NCBI RefSeq assembly: GCF_002083135.2
Contig: NZ_NBTM02000001.1
Location: forward strand, 496,001 to 560,000
Length of the DNA stretch: 64,000 nucleotides
Source of the DNA: Aerococcus viridans
GTDB lineage: Bacteria; Bacillota; Bacilli; Lactobacillales; Aerococcaceae
Direction: 5' to 3'
Shown: positions 1-7,519 of the stretch, piece after piece
Position numbering within the stretch: the first letter of the stretch is position 1
Layout of the letters: each line of letters opens with the position of its first letter
Notes under the pieces: model-generated
What the model saw: the letters and a program-made list of their open reading frames with translations, nothing else
Database searches by the model: none
Told to the model about the DNA's origin: nothing
Program-made: the position numbers and the translations under genes

Positions 1-63
1 ACACTTATCTATCTCGTAATCCTAACCATCTATGATTTTGTGGTTAAAAGACGTCAGAAATAA
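1..63 (+). CDS. C-terminal end of a membrane protein (partial, cut by window edge)
   Basis: Reading frame 1 is open from base 1 and ends with TAA at 61-63, giving 20 residues: a hydrophobic stretch (LIYLVILTIYDFVV) followed by the basic tail KRRQK. That looks like a last transmembrane helix with a positively charged cytoplasmic end. It stops 23 bases before the next gene on the same strand. The start and the rest of the protein lie outside the window, so the family cannot be named. A chance open frame is possible at this length. Confidence 0.4.
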   Translation, partial: TLIYLVILTIYDFVVKRRQK

Positions 64-86
64 TAGTCATCACAGGAGGCTATAAT

Positions 87-308
87 ATGCATACATCTTC
101 CTTTGGCGTTACGGATGAAGAATACTTATTTATTCAATATATGGCCAAATTGAATAACTTGAGTGTTTCAGAATTAGTGAGAACAAGTCTTCTGACAGAC
201 CTAGAAAAGCAAATAGATATAACCTTGTACGAGAAAGCAATGGCACAACATCAACCAAAAGATGAAAGCATATCTCACCAAGAGACGCTGGAAGAGTTGG
301 GCTTTTAG
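87..308 (+). CDS. RelB/DUF6290-like ribbon-helix-helix antitoxin, orphan
   Basis: A 73-residue protein. The N-terminal part (residues 5-40) has the pattern FxVTDEEYxFIQxMAxLNxLSVSELVRTSLL, typical of RelB/DUF6290 antitoxins: a short beta strand for DNA contact, then two helices. The acidic C-terminus (DESISHQETLEELGF) is the part that normally wraps a RelE-type toxin. The start is fixed by AGGAGG at 75-80. No toxin gene follows: the next gene is on the other strand and ends 93 bases away. It may therefore be a solitary antitoxin or an autoregulatory relic. The family call is by pattern memory; the toxin partner is unknown. Confidence 0.75.
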   Translation: MHTSSFGVTDEEYLFIQYMAKLNNLSVSELVRTSLLTDLEKQIDITLYEKAMAQHQPKDESISHQETLEELGF

Positions 309-401
309 GCTGTAATAAATTTTAAACATATAAAATAAGAACCAAGATTTAGGATTATGCGCTTGCACTTTTTCCCTAGTCTAGGTCCTTTTTGCTATGT
401 T

Positions 402-1226
402 TTATTCACTTTCAACGACGATATCATCTGACAATTCTGCCCAGTGGTTGGTTGGTCCGTGTCCATGGCCGACGTCGATTCCGTCTGCGATGGCTCCCTG
501 TATAAACTGCTTGCCGATAATGATAGCGTCCTTCAAGCCAGTTCCTTTAGCCAATTCGGCTGCGATTGCGGCTGACAAGGTATCCCCAGTCCCATGGGTG
601 TTTTCTGTATTGACCCGTGGACTAGACAGCCATAATTGTTCCCCGTTTTCAAAGAGAACTAAGTCTCTGGCCCGTTCTGCTTTTGAATGGCCCCCTTTGA
701 CAATCACGTTTTTAGCCCCGTATCCTTGTATCTTCAGTCCCGCCCCCAACATATCCGCTTCTGATTCGATGGTCATGTCAGCGATGATTTCTGCTTCTGG
801 AATATTTGGTGTGACTAAGGTCGCAAGAGGGAGTAATTTATTTCGAATGGCGTCGACGGCGTCTTGGTCCAACAATTGATGCCCACCCTTAGCCACCATG
901 ACTGGGTCAACGATTAAAGGTCCAAAGTCTACCTCTTTCAGATTTTTAACCACATTCTCTACATAAGCCCCGTTAAATAACATGCCTGTTTTGACAGCGC
1001 CGATTTTGAAGTCCGCTTTCAATGAGGCAAATTGTGCATCGATAAAGTCCTGGGGTACTGGTAAGGCCGATTGGACGCCTAGGGTGTTTTGGGCAGTCAA
1101 GGCGACAACAATCGACATACCAAAGGCTTTGCGAGCTTGGAAAGTTTTCAAGTCAGCTTGAATCCCTGCACCCCCGCCTGAGTCTGATCCTGCGATTGTC
1201 ACTACTTGTGGTGTTGAATTTACCAT
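402..1226 (-). CDS. thiD: Hydroxymethylpyrimidine/phosphomethylpyrimidine kinase ThiD
   Basis: A 274-residue cytoplasmic ribokinase-fold enzyme that phosphorylates HMP and HMP-P to HMP-PP, the pyrimidine half of thiamine phosphate. The N-terminus has AGSDSGGGAGIQADLKTF, the substrate loop of ThiD. The C-terminal part has NTHGTGDTLSAAIAAEL, the anion-hole motif with the catalytic Asp of the family. Length is normal. The ATG follows the thiE stop directly (TAAATG), so translation is probably coupled. It is the last gene of the thiM-thiE-thiD salvage operon. No thiC or thiG is in view, so the pathway seen here is salvage rather than de novo synthesis. Confidence 0.95.
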   Translation of the reverse strand: MVNSTPQVVTIAGSDSGGGAGIQADLKTFQARKAFGMSIVVALTAQNTLGVQSALPVPQDFIDAQFASLKADFKIGAVKTGMLFNGAYVENVVKNLKEVDFGPLIVDPVMVAKGGHQLLDQDAVDAIRNKLLPLATLVTPNIPEAEIIADMTIESEADMLGAGLKIQGYGAKNVIVKGGHSKAERARDLVLFENGEQLWLSSPRVNTENTHGTGDTLSAAIAAELAKGTGLKDAIIIGKQFIQGAIADGIDVGHGHGPTNHWAELSDDIVVESE

Positions 1227-1853
1227 TTAGTCCACCTCCAAAATATCCGCTACTTTAGCTTTTAAATCTCTTACGCGTTGTGTCACCGAATCTGCCAACA
1301 TAATTTCAGAAACCACTGAAATCCCCGCAATCCCACTACCGGCTAATGTTTTAATATTATCCAGTTGAATGCCGCCAATTGCGACAACGGGGATGGCTAC
1401 TTGGCTGGTGATCGTCTGTAGAGTTTCTACTGTCACTAGGCTAGAATCCTTGGTGGTTGTTGGGAAGATGGCCCCAACACCCAAATAATCCGCCCCTTGT
1501 TGGTAGGCTTCTTCTGCCCGCGCTAGGGTTTTGGTTGAGACCCCTAAAATCTTGTCTGGTCCGATGAGTTTCCGAACCACGTCAACCGGCAATTCGTCGT
1601 CGCCAATATGGACACCCGCTGCGTCCACCGCTAGCGCTAAGTCCACCCGGTCGTTGATAATCAATGGCACATCATATCGGTCGGTGATGGCTTTCAATTT
1701 TTGGGCTAAGGCGTAAGCATCGCGGCTGGTTGCCGTTTTGTCCCGGAATTGAACCAAAGTAACCCCCGCCTTGACTGCGTCTTCAACCACTTGTAAAAAG
1801 GCGTCTTCTTGGTAATCAAAACCTGCTGTGACTAGATATAAACTGTAATCCAT
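1227..1853 (-). CDS. thiE: Thiamine-phosphate synthase ThiE
   Basis: A 208-residue TIM-barrel enzyme that joins HMP-PP and thiazole phosphate to give thiamine phosphate. Visible family motifs are LVQFRDK near residue 32, IINDRVDLAL with the Asp of the Mg-PPi site, VHIGDDELP, the flexible-loop stretch VGAIFPTTTK and VAIGGI. The frame is open further upstream to 1886, but the start at 1853 is preferred: GGGAGG sits 8 bases before it and the protein then begins at the usual place (MDYSLYLVT). Its ATG overlaps the thiM stop by one base (TAATG), a sign of coupled translation. Confidence 0.95.
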   Translation of the reverse strand: MDYSLYLVTAGFDYQEDAFLQVVEDAVKAGVTLVQFRDKTATSRDAYALAQKLKAITDRYDVPLIINDRVDLALAVDAAGVHIGDDELPVDVVRKLIGPDKILGVSTKTLARAEEAYQQGADYLGVGAIFPTTTKDSSLVTVETLQTITSQVAIPVVAIGGIQLDNIKTLAGSGIAGISVVSEIMLADSVTQRVRDLKAKVADILEVD

Positions 1854-2692
1854 TATAGTTGACCTCCCTTGATACCTGTTACCCATCCATCGTCTTCTAA
1901 CAATAGGGATAGGTTATTCAATGTTGCTTGTCTAAAATCGGCTAGACCATGTGTTGTTGTGTCCGCTTTTTCACCACATAAATTGAAGTAAGATACCGCT
2001 AAAATCACAGCCTCTAGGGCTGGTTGACCAGCTCCTAATAAGGCTGTAATCAAGGCGCCGATAATGTCTCCAGTCCCAGTAAAGCGACCAAGATTGTCTA
2101 CCCCATTCTTCAAGTAGTAAATGCCTGATGCATCAGCGACCACGTCTACTGGTCCTGTTGCTAATAGAGTTGTGCCAGTATTGTCTGACACCCATTCTTG
2201 CATGGCTTGGCCCAGTTCCACTAAGCCCGCCTCACTTTGGTCATCGGCCCCAGCATCAACACCTCGTCCAGTCGACCCTAGACCACAGAATGTCCGCATT
2301 TCAGACAAGTTACCCTTGATGACCTCTGGTGTGGATGCGCTGATTTCTTGTGCTAGGTCATTACGCAAGGGACTGGCCGAAGCCCCTACTAAATCCAGCA
2401 CGAAAGGCGTGTCTGTTTCGTCAGCTGTTCTAGCAGCCAATAAAATGTTGCGGATTTTCTCAGGCGACAAACTCCCAATATTGATCAAGGCCCCATCGTT
2501 TTGATTAAAGAAAATCTCCATCTCAGCTGCCTGGTCTGCCATGACTGGGGCCGCCCCCACATATAATAAAGCGTTGGCCACTGATTCCACCGTCACGGTA
2601 TTGGTTAAGCACTGGATTAGCGGACTTTTAGCTAATGGGAAGGGGTTGTCGTAAGTTGGTAAAGCTTTTAATGTATATAAATCGATTGTCAT
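1853..2692 (-). CDS. thiM: Hydroxyethylthiazole kinase ThiM
   Basis: A 279-residue ribokinase-like salvage enzyme that phosphorylates 4-methyl-5-(2-hydroxyethyl)thiazole with ATP. Motifs are PLIQCLTNTV at the N-terminus (substrate pocket), a central PEVIKGNLSEM and GTGDIIGAL near residue 205, which holds the catalytic region. A Cys (NLCGEKA) lies close to the usual ThiM substrate site. It is the first gene of the operon, downstream of the TPP riboswitch and its terminator, so high TPP should switch off all three genes. Confidence 0.95.
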   Translation of the reverse strand: MTIDLYTLKALPTYDNPFPLAKSPLIQCLTNTVTVESVANALLYVGAAPVMADQAAEMEIFFNQNDGALINIGSLSPEKIRNILLAARTADETDTPFVLDLVGASASPLRNDLAQEISASTPEVIKGNLSEMRTFCGLGSTGRGVDAGADDQSEAGLVELGQAMQEWVSDNTGTTLLATGPVDVVADASGIYYLKNGVDNLGRFTGTGDIIGALITALLGAGQPALEAVILAVSYFNLCGEKADTTTHGLADFRQATLNNLSLLLEDDGWVTGIKGGQL

Positions 2693-2773
2693 CTTTTAAT
2701 CCTTTCAATATCGCATCTTTTAAATCATTATGGTGAAATATCATCGGTGTTCAATTATCTAGATATCTTTTTG

Positions 2774-2819
2774 AAAAAAAAAGCCCCCTTTCCTGTCAGT
2801 ATTCGACAAAAGGGGGAAA
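2774..2819 (-). terminator. Intrinsic terminator of the TPP riboswitch
   Basis: On the minus strand a CCCCCTTT/AAAGGGGG stem is followed by a run of nine T. It lies between the TPP aptamer and thiM, so it is probably the conditional terminator of the riboswitch rather than the end of a gene. Confidence 0.88.
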
Positions 2820-2877
2820 TAGTCGTCCAAATGAATGATAGCAAGGCAAAAAGCCAAACGAATCATATTTTTGACAA

Positions 2878-2962
2878 TATTTACTGCATTTTCCTTCGCC
2901 AGTATTAACTGTATCAGGTTCCATGGGTATATTCTCAGCTGTCACAGCACCCCAAATGTCTC
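2878..2962 (-). promoter_or_regulatory. TPP riboswitch (THI element)
   Basis: The minus strand reads GGGGTGC ... GCTGAGA ... ACCC ... GAACCTGATACAGTTAATAC ... GGCGAAGGAAAATGC, matching the conserved core of the TPP aptamer, including the CUGAGA and thi-box segments. It sits directly upstream of the terminator at 2774-2819 and thiM, as expected for a transcriptional OFF switch of the salvage operon. Confidence 0.96.
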
Positions 2963-2976
2963 TATGAATTAACTCT

Positions 2977-3005
2977 ATTCAAACAATCTTTTAAAGGAAT
3001 GTCAA
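2977..3005 (-). promoter_or_regulatory. Promoter of thiMED
   Basis: On the minus strand a perfect TTGACA -35 (3000-3005) is followed after 17 bases by TTGAAT (2977-2982, four of six matches to the -10 consensus). It lies just upstream of the TPP aptamer. Confidence 0.6.
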
Positions 3006-3129
3006 CCCTCTCAATTCGAGGCATTATTGAAAGATAGTTTAAAAAATTAAGCCTTAGGCCTTATGCTTGACCTATCATCACCTTAGATGGCATATTGTCT
3101 GTCTAAAGAATATTATTGTTTACGCACTA

Positions 3130-3159
3130 TTGTAAGCATGTGATTGGTATGGATATAAT
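3130..3159 (+). promoter_or_regulatory. Promoter of the acetyltransferase gene
   Basis: TTGTAA (3130-3135) and a perfect TATAAT (3154-3159) with an 18-base spacer, 39 bases before the ATG at 3198. Confidence 0.65.
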
Positions 3160-3197
3160 AAGGGAATTCGACACAACTTTATAGGAGGTCTAAAAGT

Positions 3198-3695
3198 ATG
3201 AAAAATTTTGAACATTACAGCCAAGTCGACACGGAAGTCCTTAGAGAAATATGGAATGATATTTTGGTGGACGGTGTCGCCTTCCCTGGTTTAGACCTCT
3301 ATTCAAGTGCCGCATTTGAGAAGAAACTGGCTTCTTATGATCAAGTTGACGTCTTGTTGGTGGATGATCAGATTGCTGGCTACTACCTGATTAAAGCAAA
3401 TAACGAAGGTCGGGCAAGTCACGTAGCGAACGGGACTTACGCAGTGAATAAAGCCTTCCGGGGTCGAGGTTTGATCAATGACTTGGTAGCAAAATCCATT
3501 GAAACGGCTAAAGCGCGCGGTTTTAGAGGGATTCAATTTAACGCGGTTGTGGCCGAAAACAAGGCTGCTATCCATACTTACGAGAAATTTGGCTTTGAAA
3601 TTGTGGGAACTATTCCAGGCGGTTTCCAAGTGAAAGAAGGTCGTTATGTGGATATGCATATCATGTATCTAGATTTAACGAAGACAAATCCCTAA
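3198..3695 (+). CDS. GNAT-family N-acetyltransferase
   Basis: A 165-residue protein with the GNAT fold. The acetyl-CoA pyrophosphate loop is visible as NKAFRGRGLINDLV (R-G-x-G/A pattern, residues ~92-105), followed by FNAVVAENKAAIHTYEKFGFE, the usual motif B with the Asn and Tyr seen in most members. The start is supported by GGAGG at 3183-3187. It is a single gene with its own promoter. The acetyl acceptor cannot be told from sequence; closest in style to the RimI/PhnO-like broad group. Confidence 0.85.
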   Translation: MKNFEHYSQVDTEVLREIWNDILVDGVAFPGLDLYSSAAFEKKLASYDQVDVLLVDDQIAGYYLIKANNEGRASHVANGTYAVNKAFRGRGLINDLVAKSIETAKARGFRGIQFNAVVAENKAAIHTYEKFGFEIVGTIPGGFQVKEGRYVDMHIMYLDLTKTNP

Positions 3696-3769
3696 ATTAG
3701 GTCTTAGGACGGATACATCTACCCCTTTTTCCCATTAATATATAGACATGAGAAAGGATGATGTACGCA

Positions 3770-4057
3770 ATGAAACAAACATCAAAAATGACCTTGGGCA
3801 AGTTCGCTAAAGCCTTATTTAATAAGGAAACACCTACCTACATCAAGGCGATTACTGGATTAGCACTCGCTTATACCGTCTTCCCAGCTGATGTCTTACC
3901 AGATATCTTCGGTCCCTTGGGATTTGTGGATGACGCAGCGGTAATTGGTGTCTTGACGACGATTGCCATGTCCTTATTAGATCATTACAATGAAAAACAA
4001 GCTACGCAAACAGCCAATACACACACCGACTTTGATCCAAATAAAGTGATCAACTAG
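3770..4057 (+). CDS. DUF1232 (YkvA-like) small membrane-associated protein
   Basis: About 95 residues. The core TPTYIKAITGLALAYTVFPADVLPDIFGPLGFVDD is the DUF1232 signature: a hydrophobic helix, a PxDxxPD turn and the conserved DD. The second hydrophobic stretch is AVIGVLTTIAMSLL. Three in-frame ATGs lie close together (3758, 3761, 3770); the last is preferred because AAAGGA at 3753-3758 is well placed only for it. Function of DUF1232 is not established. Confidence 0.8.
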   Translation: MKQTSKMTLGKFAKALFNKETPTYIKAITGLALAYTVFPADVLPDIFGPLGFVDDAAVIGVLTTIAMSLLDHYNEKQATQTANTHTDFDPNKVIN

Positions 4058-4077
4058 ATTAAAATACCTACCCCTAA

Positions 4078-4121
4078 AAGCCGTGAACCCACTACCCCGG
4101 GTATCATGGCTTATTTTTATT
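4078..4121 (+). terminator. Terminator after the DUF1232 gene
   Basis: Stem AAGCCGTGA / TCATGGCTT (one mismatch) followed by ATTTTTATT, 20 bases after the stop of the DUF1232 gene. Confidence 0.7.
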
Positions 4122-4128
4122 GGCTATG

Positions 4129-4178
4129 ACAAAATTAAAACCACCAACAAGCTAGCATTAACTAAGTCGCTGGTGGTT
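4129..4178 (-). terminator. Minus-strand terminator behind the HxlR relic
   Basis: Minus strand: AACCACCA ... TGGTGGTT stem followed by TTAATTTTG. No intact minus-strand gene lies upstream, so it seems to be left over from the degraded HxlR-like gene at 4254-4325. Confidence 0.55.
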
Positions 4179-4253
4179 GTGTTAGATCTATAACATTTTA
4201 TAACTAATTCTAGTCTCAATATTGGGCTCTTCTTACGCATAGACATCCGTATG

Positions 4254-4325
4254 TCATTGCGTTCCGACGGTTGCTAGAACCGTTGTCGCCACTGGGCATA
4301 CCGGTAATTCTTCTTTCGCTAACAT
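4254..4325 (-). pseudogene. HxlR-family regulator, N-terminal relic
   Basis: A minus-strand frame with GAGGTGG ribosome site and ATG at 4325 encodes MLAKEELPVCPVATTV, which closely matches the start of HxlR winged-helix regulators (ELPVCPVATT followed by an IGNKWK motif). After that the family sequence is lost: the frame continues LATVGTQ and stops at 4254. The DNA-binding helices are missing, and only ~75 bases separate the stop from an old terminator, so a large internal deletion is likely. The identification rests on about 14 residues. Confidence 0.5.
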
Positions 4326-4554
4326 GATTCCACCTCAATCGACTTTCTATTACAAGTATCATACCAGAAATTTGCCTGATGATTATTGTAAAAAGACTAC
4401 AGACATCGATTTAGTGACCCTTTAACGAGAATTAACTTTGTCTATTTTACATTTTATAAATAAAAGTACGATAGTTATTGCAGTTTCTCATGACGGCCGA
4501 TATAATGTTGGGCAATATGGGAAATTTTAGATACATTTGGGAGAAATATGAATA

Positions 4555-5910
4555 ATGAAGAAAAAGAATATTAACTGGTTACGTTTGTTGGCCTATTTTG
4601 GTTTATTGATAATATTTATCGGGTTATCACCATTCATTTTAGTTGTTGCACCTATTCTGGCCTTGTTTTTCTACAAGTTTAAACCAAATAATCAATGGTT
4701 CAAAAACAGCTTGATTGCCTTTGCAGCTGCATTAATCGCTACGATTGTCATCTTTTCAATAGATACAGGTGATACTGAAGCCAATCAAACCGACCTACAA
4801 TCACAAGCACAAGTCGTATCCTCAGATCAAGCTTCTGATAAGGATTCCGATGAGGCTTCTGAATCAGCAGCCGAAGAAGCGGCTGCTAACTCCGCTAAAG
4901 ATGCGTCACGAAAATCCTCCAAGGAATTTTATGACAAAAAATTAGCCGCTGAATCAAGTGCGCGCCAAGCCTCTTCTATGAAACGTGCTGAAGCAGAGTC
5001 TAAAGAAAAAGCAGCCGCCGAAGCTAAAGCTGAAAGTGAAATTGCCAACCAAGCAAACGCTGAATTCACAAAAGTACGGACAGTACCTGCTGGGCAAACT
5101 TATATAGAAATTAACAATAATATCCCTTACTTTACAGATGCGGATATTACATCGACTGAAGCCTACGAATCATACGGTGAACTGGATAGTTTAGGTCGGG
5201 TAACCGCCGCAAACGCTGTCCTCGGCGTCGAACTGATGCCTACTACAGAACGTGGTGATATTTCAGATATCAAACCCACTGGCTGGCAACAAGCCAAGTA
5301 TGCCAATGTTTCTGGTGGTTGGTTGTATAACCGGTCTCATTTGATCGGCCACCAACTAACTGGTGAAGATGCCAATGCCCGCAATTTGATGACTGGGACT
5401 AGATGGTTTAATACTGAAGGGATGTTGCCATTTGAGAACTTTGTGGCTAACTATATTGAAGAAACAGAAAACCATGTCCGCTACCGCGTTACACCATCAT
5501 TTGAAGGGGATAACCTACTGGCATCCGGTGTATACATGGAAGGTTTCTCTATTGAAGATAACGGTGCAACTATCCAATTCAATATCTATGTACCAAACAT
5601 CCAACCAGACGTTGAAATCAATTATGCAGACGGCTCATCAGTAGGTCCTGAAGGCCCAACACAAGATGAATCGTTACCAAACTTAAACCAATCTTCAACC
5701 GTTTCTGAAACTGCCCCTACAGCTGAAAGTGCACCCGCTACTACAGCACCCGCATCTGGTGGTGATGTCAGTTCGGTTGATGCCAACGGCAACGGACAGG
5801 TAACCATTAAAGAAGCCAAAGCAGCAGGCTTTTCAATGCCTATTTATTCAGACCATTGGTTGTATCCATATATGGATGACCGTGACGGCGATGGTATGGT
5901 TGGTGAGTAA
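4555..5910 (+). CDS. Membrane-anchored DNA/RNA non-specific nuclease with Excalibur-like C-terminus
   Basis: A 451-residue protein. Residues 8-70 hold two to three hydrophobic helices; residues ~80-170 are a Ser/Ala/Glu/Lys-rich linker likely to form a charged helix. Residues ~180-355 are a streptococcal EndA/Spd-type nuclease domain: YNRSHLIGHQLTG carries the catalytic His of the DRGH-like motif, and NARNLMTGTRWFN carries the conserved Asn residues for Mg binding. A Pro/Thr/Ser linker leads to residues ~410-451 with VDANGNGQVTIKEAKAAGF and DDRDGDGMVGE, a calcium-binding Excalibur/EF-hand-like motif. It probably degrades nucleic acid outside the cell while tethered to the membrane. GGGAGAA lies before the ATG; a terminator follows. 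Confidence 0.88.
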   Translation: MKKKNINWLRLLAYFGLLIIFIGLSPFILVVAPILALFFYKFKPNNQWFKNSLIAFAAALIATIVIFSIDTGDTEANQTDLQSQAQVVSSDQASDKDSDEASESAAEEAAANSAKDASRKSSKEFYDKKLAAESSARQASSMKRAEAESKEKAAAEAKAESEIANQANAEFTKVRTVPAGQTYIEINNNIPYFTDADITSTEAYESYGELDSLGRVTAANAVLGVELMPTTERGDISDIKPTGWQQAKYANVSGGWLYNRSHLIGHQLTGEDANARNLMTGTRWFNTEGMLPFENFVANYIEETENHVRYRVTPSFEGDNLLASGVYMEGFSIEDNGATIQFNIYVPNIQPDVEINYADGSSVGPEGPTQDESLPNLNQSSTVSETAPTAESAPATTAPASGGDVSSVDANGNGQVTIKEAKAAGFSMPIYSDHWLYPYMDDRDGDGMVGE

Positions 5911-5936
5911 TCCGCCCTACAAGTTGTATATACGCG

Positions 5937-5983
5937 AAAAAAGACGAATTGCGCTTCAAAAAGAGTGCATTTCGTCTTTTATT
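5937..5983 (+). terminator. Terminator after the nuclease gene
   Basis: AAAAGACGAAtTGC ... GTGCAtTTCGTCTTTT stem followed by ATTATT, 27 bases downstream of the nuclease stop. Confidence 0.8.
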
Positions 5984-6020
5984 ATTGTAATGATTAAGCT
6001 AAGTCTTCGCCGTCTGAATC

Positions 6021-6635
6021 GATGGCTTTATGGTAATTAATTTCAATTACCGTCTCGCAGCATACCATACTTACCCCGCTCCACTTGAAGATATCAAACA
6101 AGTGCTACAATAGATGACTGCAAATAACGAAGAATACTACATTAATTTAGACAATTTATTTTTATTGGGCGATTCTGCAGGTGGTCAACTTACTCAACAG
6201 TACCCTACAATTGCTTCAAATCCTAATTATCAAAATTTATTTGACTTTCAAGTACCTAACATCCAATTTAACGCTGTTGGTTTAAATTGTGGTGTCTATT
6301 ACATCGGCAATAATATCGGTTCCCCTGATGATTTTCCTTATTACCTCGATGGAAAAATGACTGATCAACTAAAAGCTCAATTACCCGTTGAACAATACAT
6401 CTCCACCAACTTTCCCCCTGCTTTTGTCATGACTTCAAGCCATGATTTCCTAAGAGAAAGTAGTATCCAATTTGGTCAATTTTTAATTTCTAAAGGGAGT
6501 GAAGTCTACTTTAAAATCTATCAAAACCCTGATGGTACACCACTAAATCATGTATTTCACATCGACCAAAAATCATCTATTGCTAGAAAATGTAACCTTG
6601 ACCAACTTGATTACTTTAGTAAACATATCCATTAA
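6021..6635 (+). pseudogene. Alpha/beta hydrolase (carboxylesterase type), truncated and with an in-frame TAG
   Basis: From 6114 an open frame of 173 residues carries LLGDSAGGQL (nucleophile elbow, Ser), SSHDFLRES (acid residue) and PLNHVFHID (catalytic His), so the back half of a serine esterase is intact. Upstream in the same frame, VINFNYRLAAYHTYPAPLEDIK is readable and clearly belongs to the family, but the codon before Met6114 is TAG where the family usually has Trp (QVLQ-W). Farther up, the frame meets another stop before 6021, and the oxyanion-hole HGGG region is absent, with the nuclease terminator right next to it. No ribosome site precedes 6114. It is most likely a decaying gene that lost its 5' third by deletion. 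Confidence 0.8.
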
Positions 6636-6648
6636 TTACGACGACTAT

Positions 6649-6694
6649 AAAGTCAGTGAAAACATTTATTATGTTTCACTGACTTTATTTTTGA
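6649..6694 (+). terminator. Terminator after the hydrolase relic
   Basis: AAAGTCAGTGAAAC-type stem (AGTCAGTGAAAAC / GTTTCACTGACT) followed by TTATTTTTG. It implies the hydrolase was once an expressed gene. Confidence 0.8.
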
Positions 6695-6755
6695 TACTTA
6701 TTTTCCAGCAACCATTTTAACCAATGAATGGCCGCTCTTTTTTCCACGTATTTAT

Positions 6756-7340
6756 CTATAACAACAATTCATATGGCGACAATAGTTTTGCTTTGGTAAT
6801 CATGTGCGCAATTTCTTCCGGTGACTCTTTTCCATCTTTTTTGATCCACAAAGTCATAATCCCCACAATTGATGATAGTAAGATTTCAATCGCATAGTCT
6901 TCAGGCACGTCAAGTTTCTCAAACTTTACGCGATTAGACTGCTTCACCTTTATATCAATCAGTTGTCCAATAATAGACTTTAAGGTTTGCATGAAATTGG
7001 GATCCCCACCTGGGCTGGCAATAGTTTTTACAAAGTCAAATTCACCTTTAACATAGACTAAGGCTTCTAAAATTTCATCGTATGGAATCAATTCTAAAGA
7101 TTCCTTGGCTTCTTTGTGACCTGAATCCTTTAAAATAATCGCCTCTAAATCAAACATCACTTCTTCTTCTAGCTTGTTCATTAAGTCATACTTATCTACA
7201 TAATGCAGATAAAAGGTCCCACGATTGATGTCACATTTTCTGGCGATATCACTCACAGTCATCGCTTCAAATCCCTTTTCATGTACTAAATCAATAAAGG
7301 CTGCTTTAATTTTTTCTTTTGTTTCCATCTTCCGGCTCAT
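6756..7340 (-). CDS. TetR-family transcriptional regulator
   Basis: A 194-residue protein. Residues 6-50 form the TetR DNA-binding domain: KEKIKAAFIDLVHEKGFEAMTVSDIARKCDINRGTFYLHYVDKYDL, with the typical NRGTFYLHY recognition helix. The C-terminal part resembles the TetR_C_7/8 group often found near transporters. It is transcribed away from the ABC exporter genes that begin at 7520, with a 179-base shared region holding a promoter and repeated AAATCAACAC sites. It is therefore probably the local repressor of that transporter; the ligand is unknown. Confidence 0.92.
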   Translation of the reverse strand: MSRKMETKEKIKAAFIDLVHEKGFEAMTVSDIARKCDINRGTFYLHYVDKYDLMNKLEEEVMFDLEAIILKDSGHKEAKESLELIPYDEILEALVYVKGEFDFVKTIASPGGDPNFMQTLKSIIGQLIDIKVKQSNRVKFEKLDVPEDYAIEILLSSIVGIMTLWIKKDGKESPEEIAHMITKAKLLSPYELLL

Positions 7341-7388
7341 TTATTGTCCTACTTTCTTTGAATAAATTAATTGATAAATTTTATTATA

Positions 7389-7467
7389 AAATCAACACTT
7401 TTTTGTATTTTGTTTATTGAATCTCTTGCACAATCATTATATACTCTCTAAGTAAATAAATCAACAC
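7389..7467. promoter_or_regulatory. Candidate TetR operator pair (repeated AAATCAACAC)
   Basis: The 10-mer AAATCAACAC occurs at 7389-7398 and again at 7458-7467, on either side of the promoter at 7417-7445. The second copy extends into CAACACGTTG, a short palindrome. Placement between a TetR gene and its divergent target fits an operator, but binding is inferred only. Confidence 0.4.
7417..7445 (+). promoter_or_regulatory. Promoter of the ABC transporter operon
   Basis: TTGAAT (7417-7422) and TATACT (7440-7445) with a 17-base spacer, 75 bases before the ATPase start. Confidence 0.65.
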
Positions 7468-7519
7468 GTTGTTCATTTGCTTGGGCAATCATTTTATATT
7501 TATAAGGAAGGAAATGAAA

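Noticed and set aside
397-879. 160-codon plus-strand frame
   Set aside because: It is the antisense shadow of thiD, with no ribosome site.
5432-5819. Extra frames within the nuclease gene on both strands
   Set aside because: Shadows of the nuclease reading frame; no ribosome sites or family motifs.
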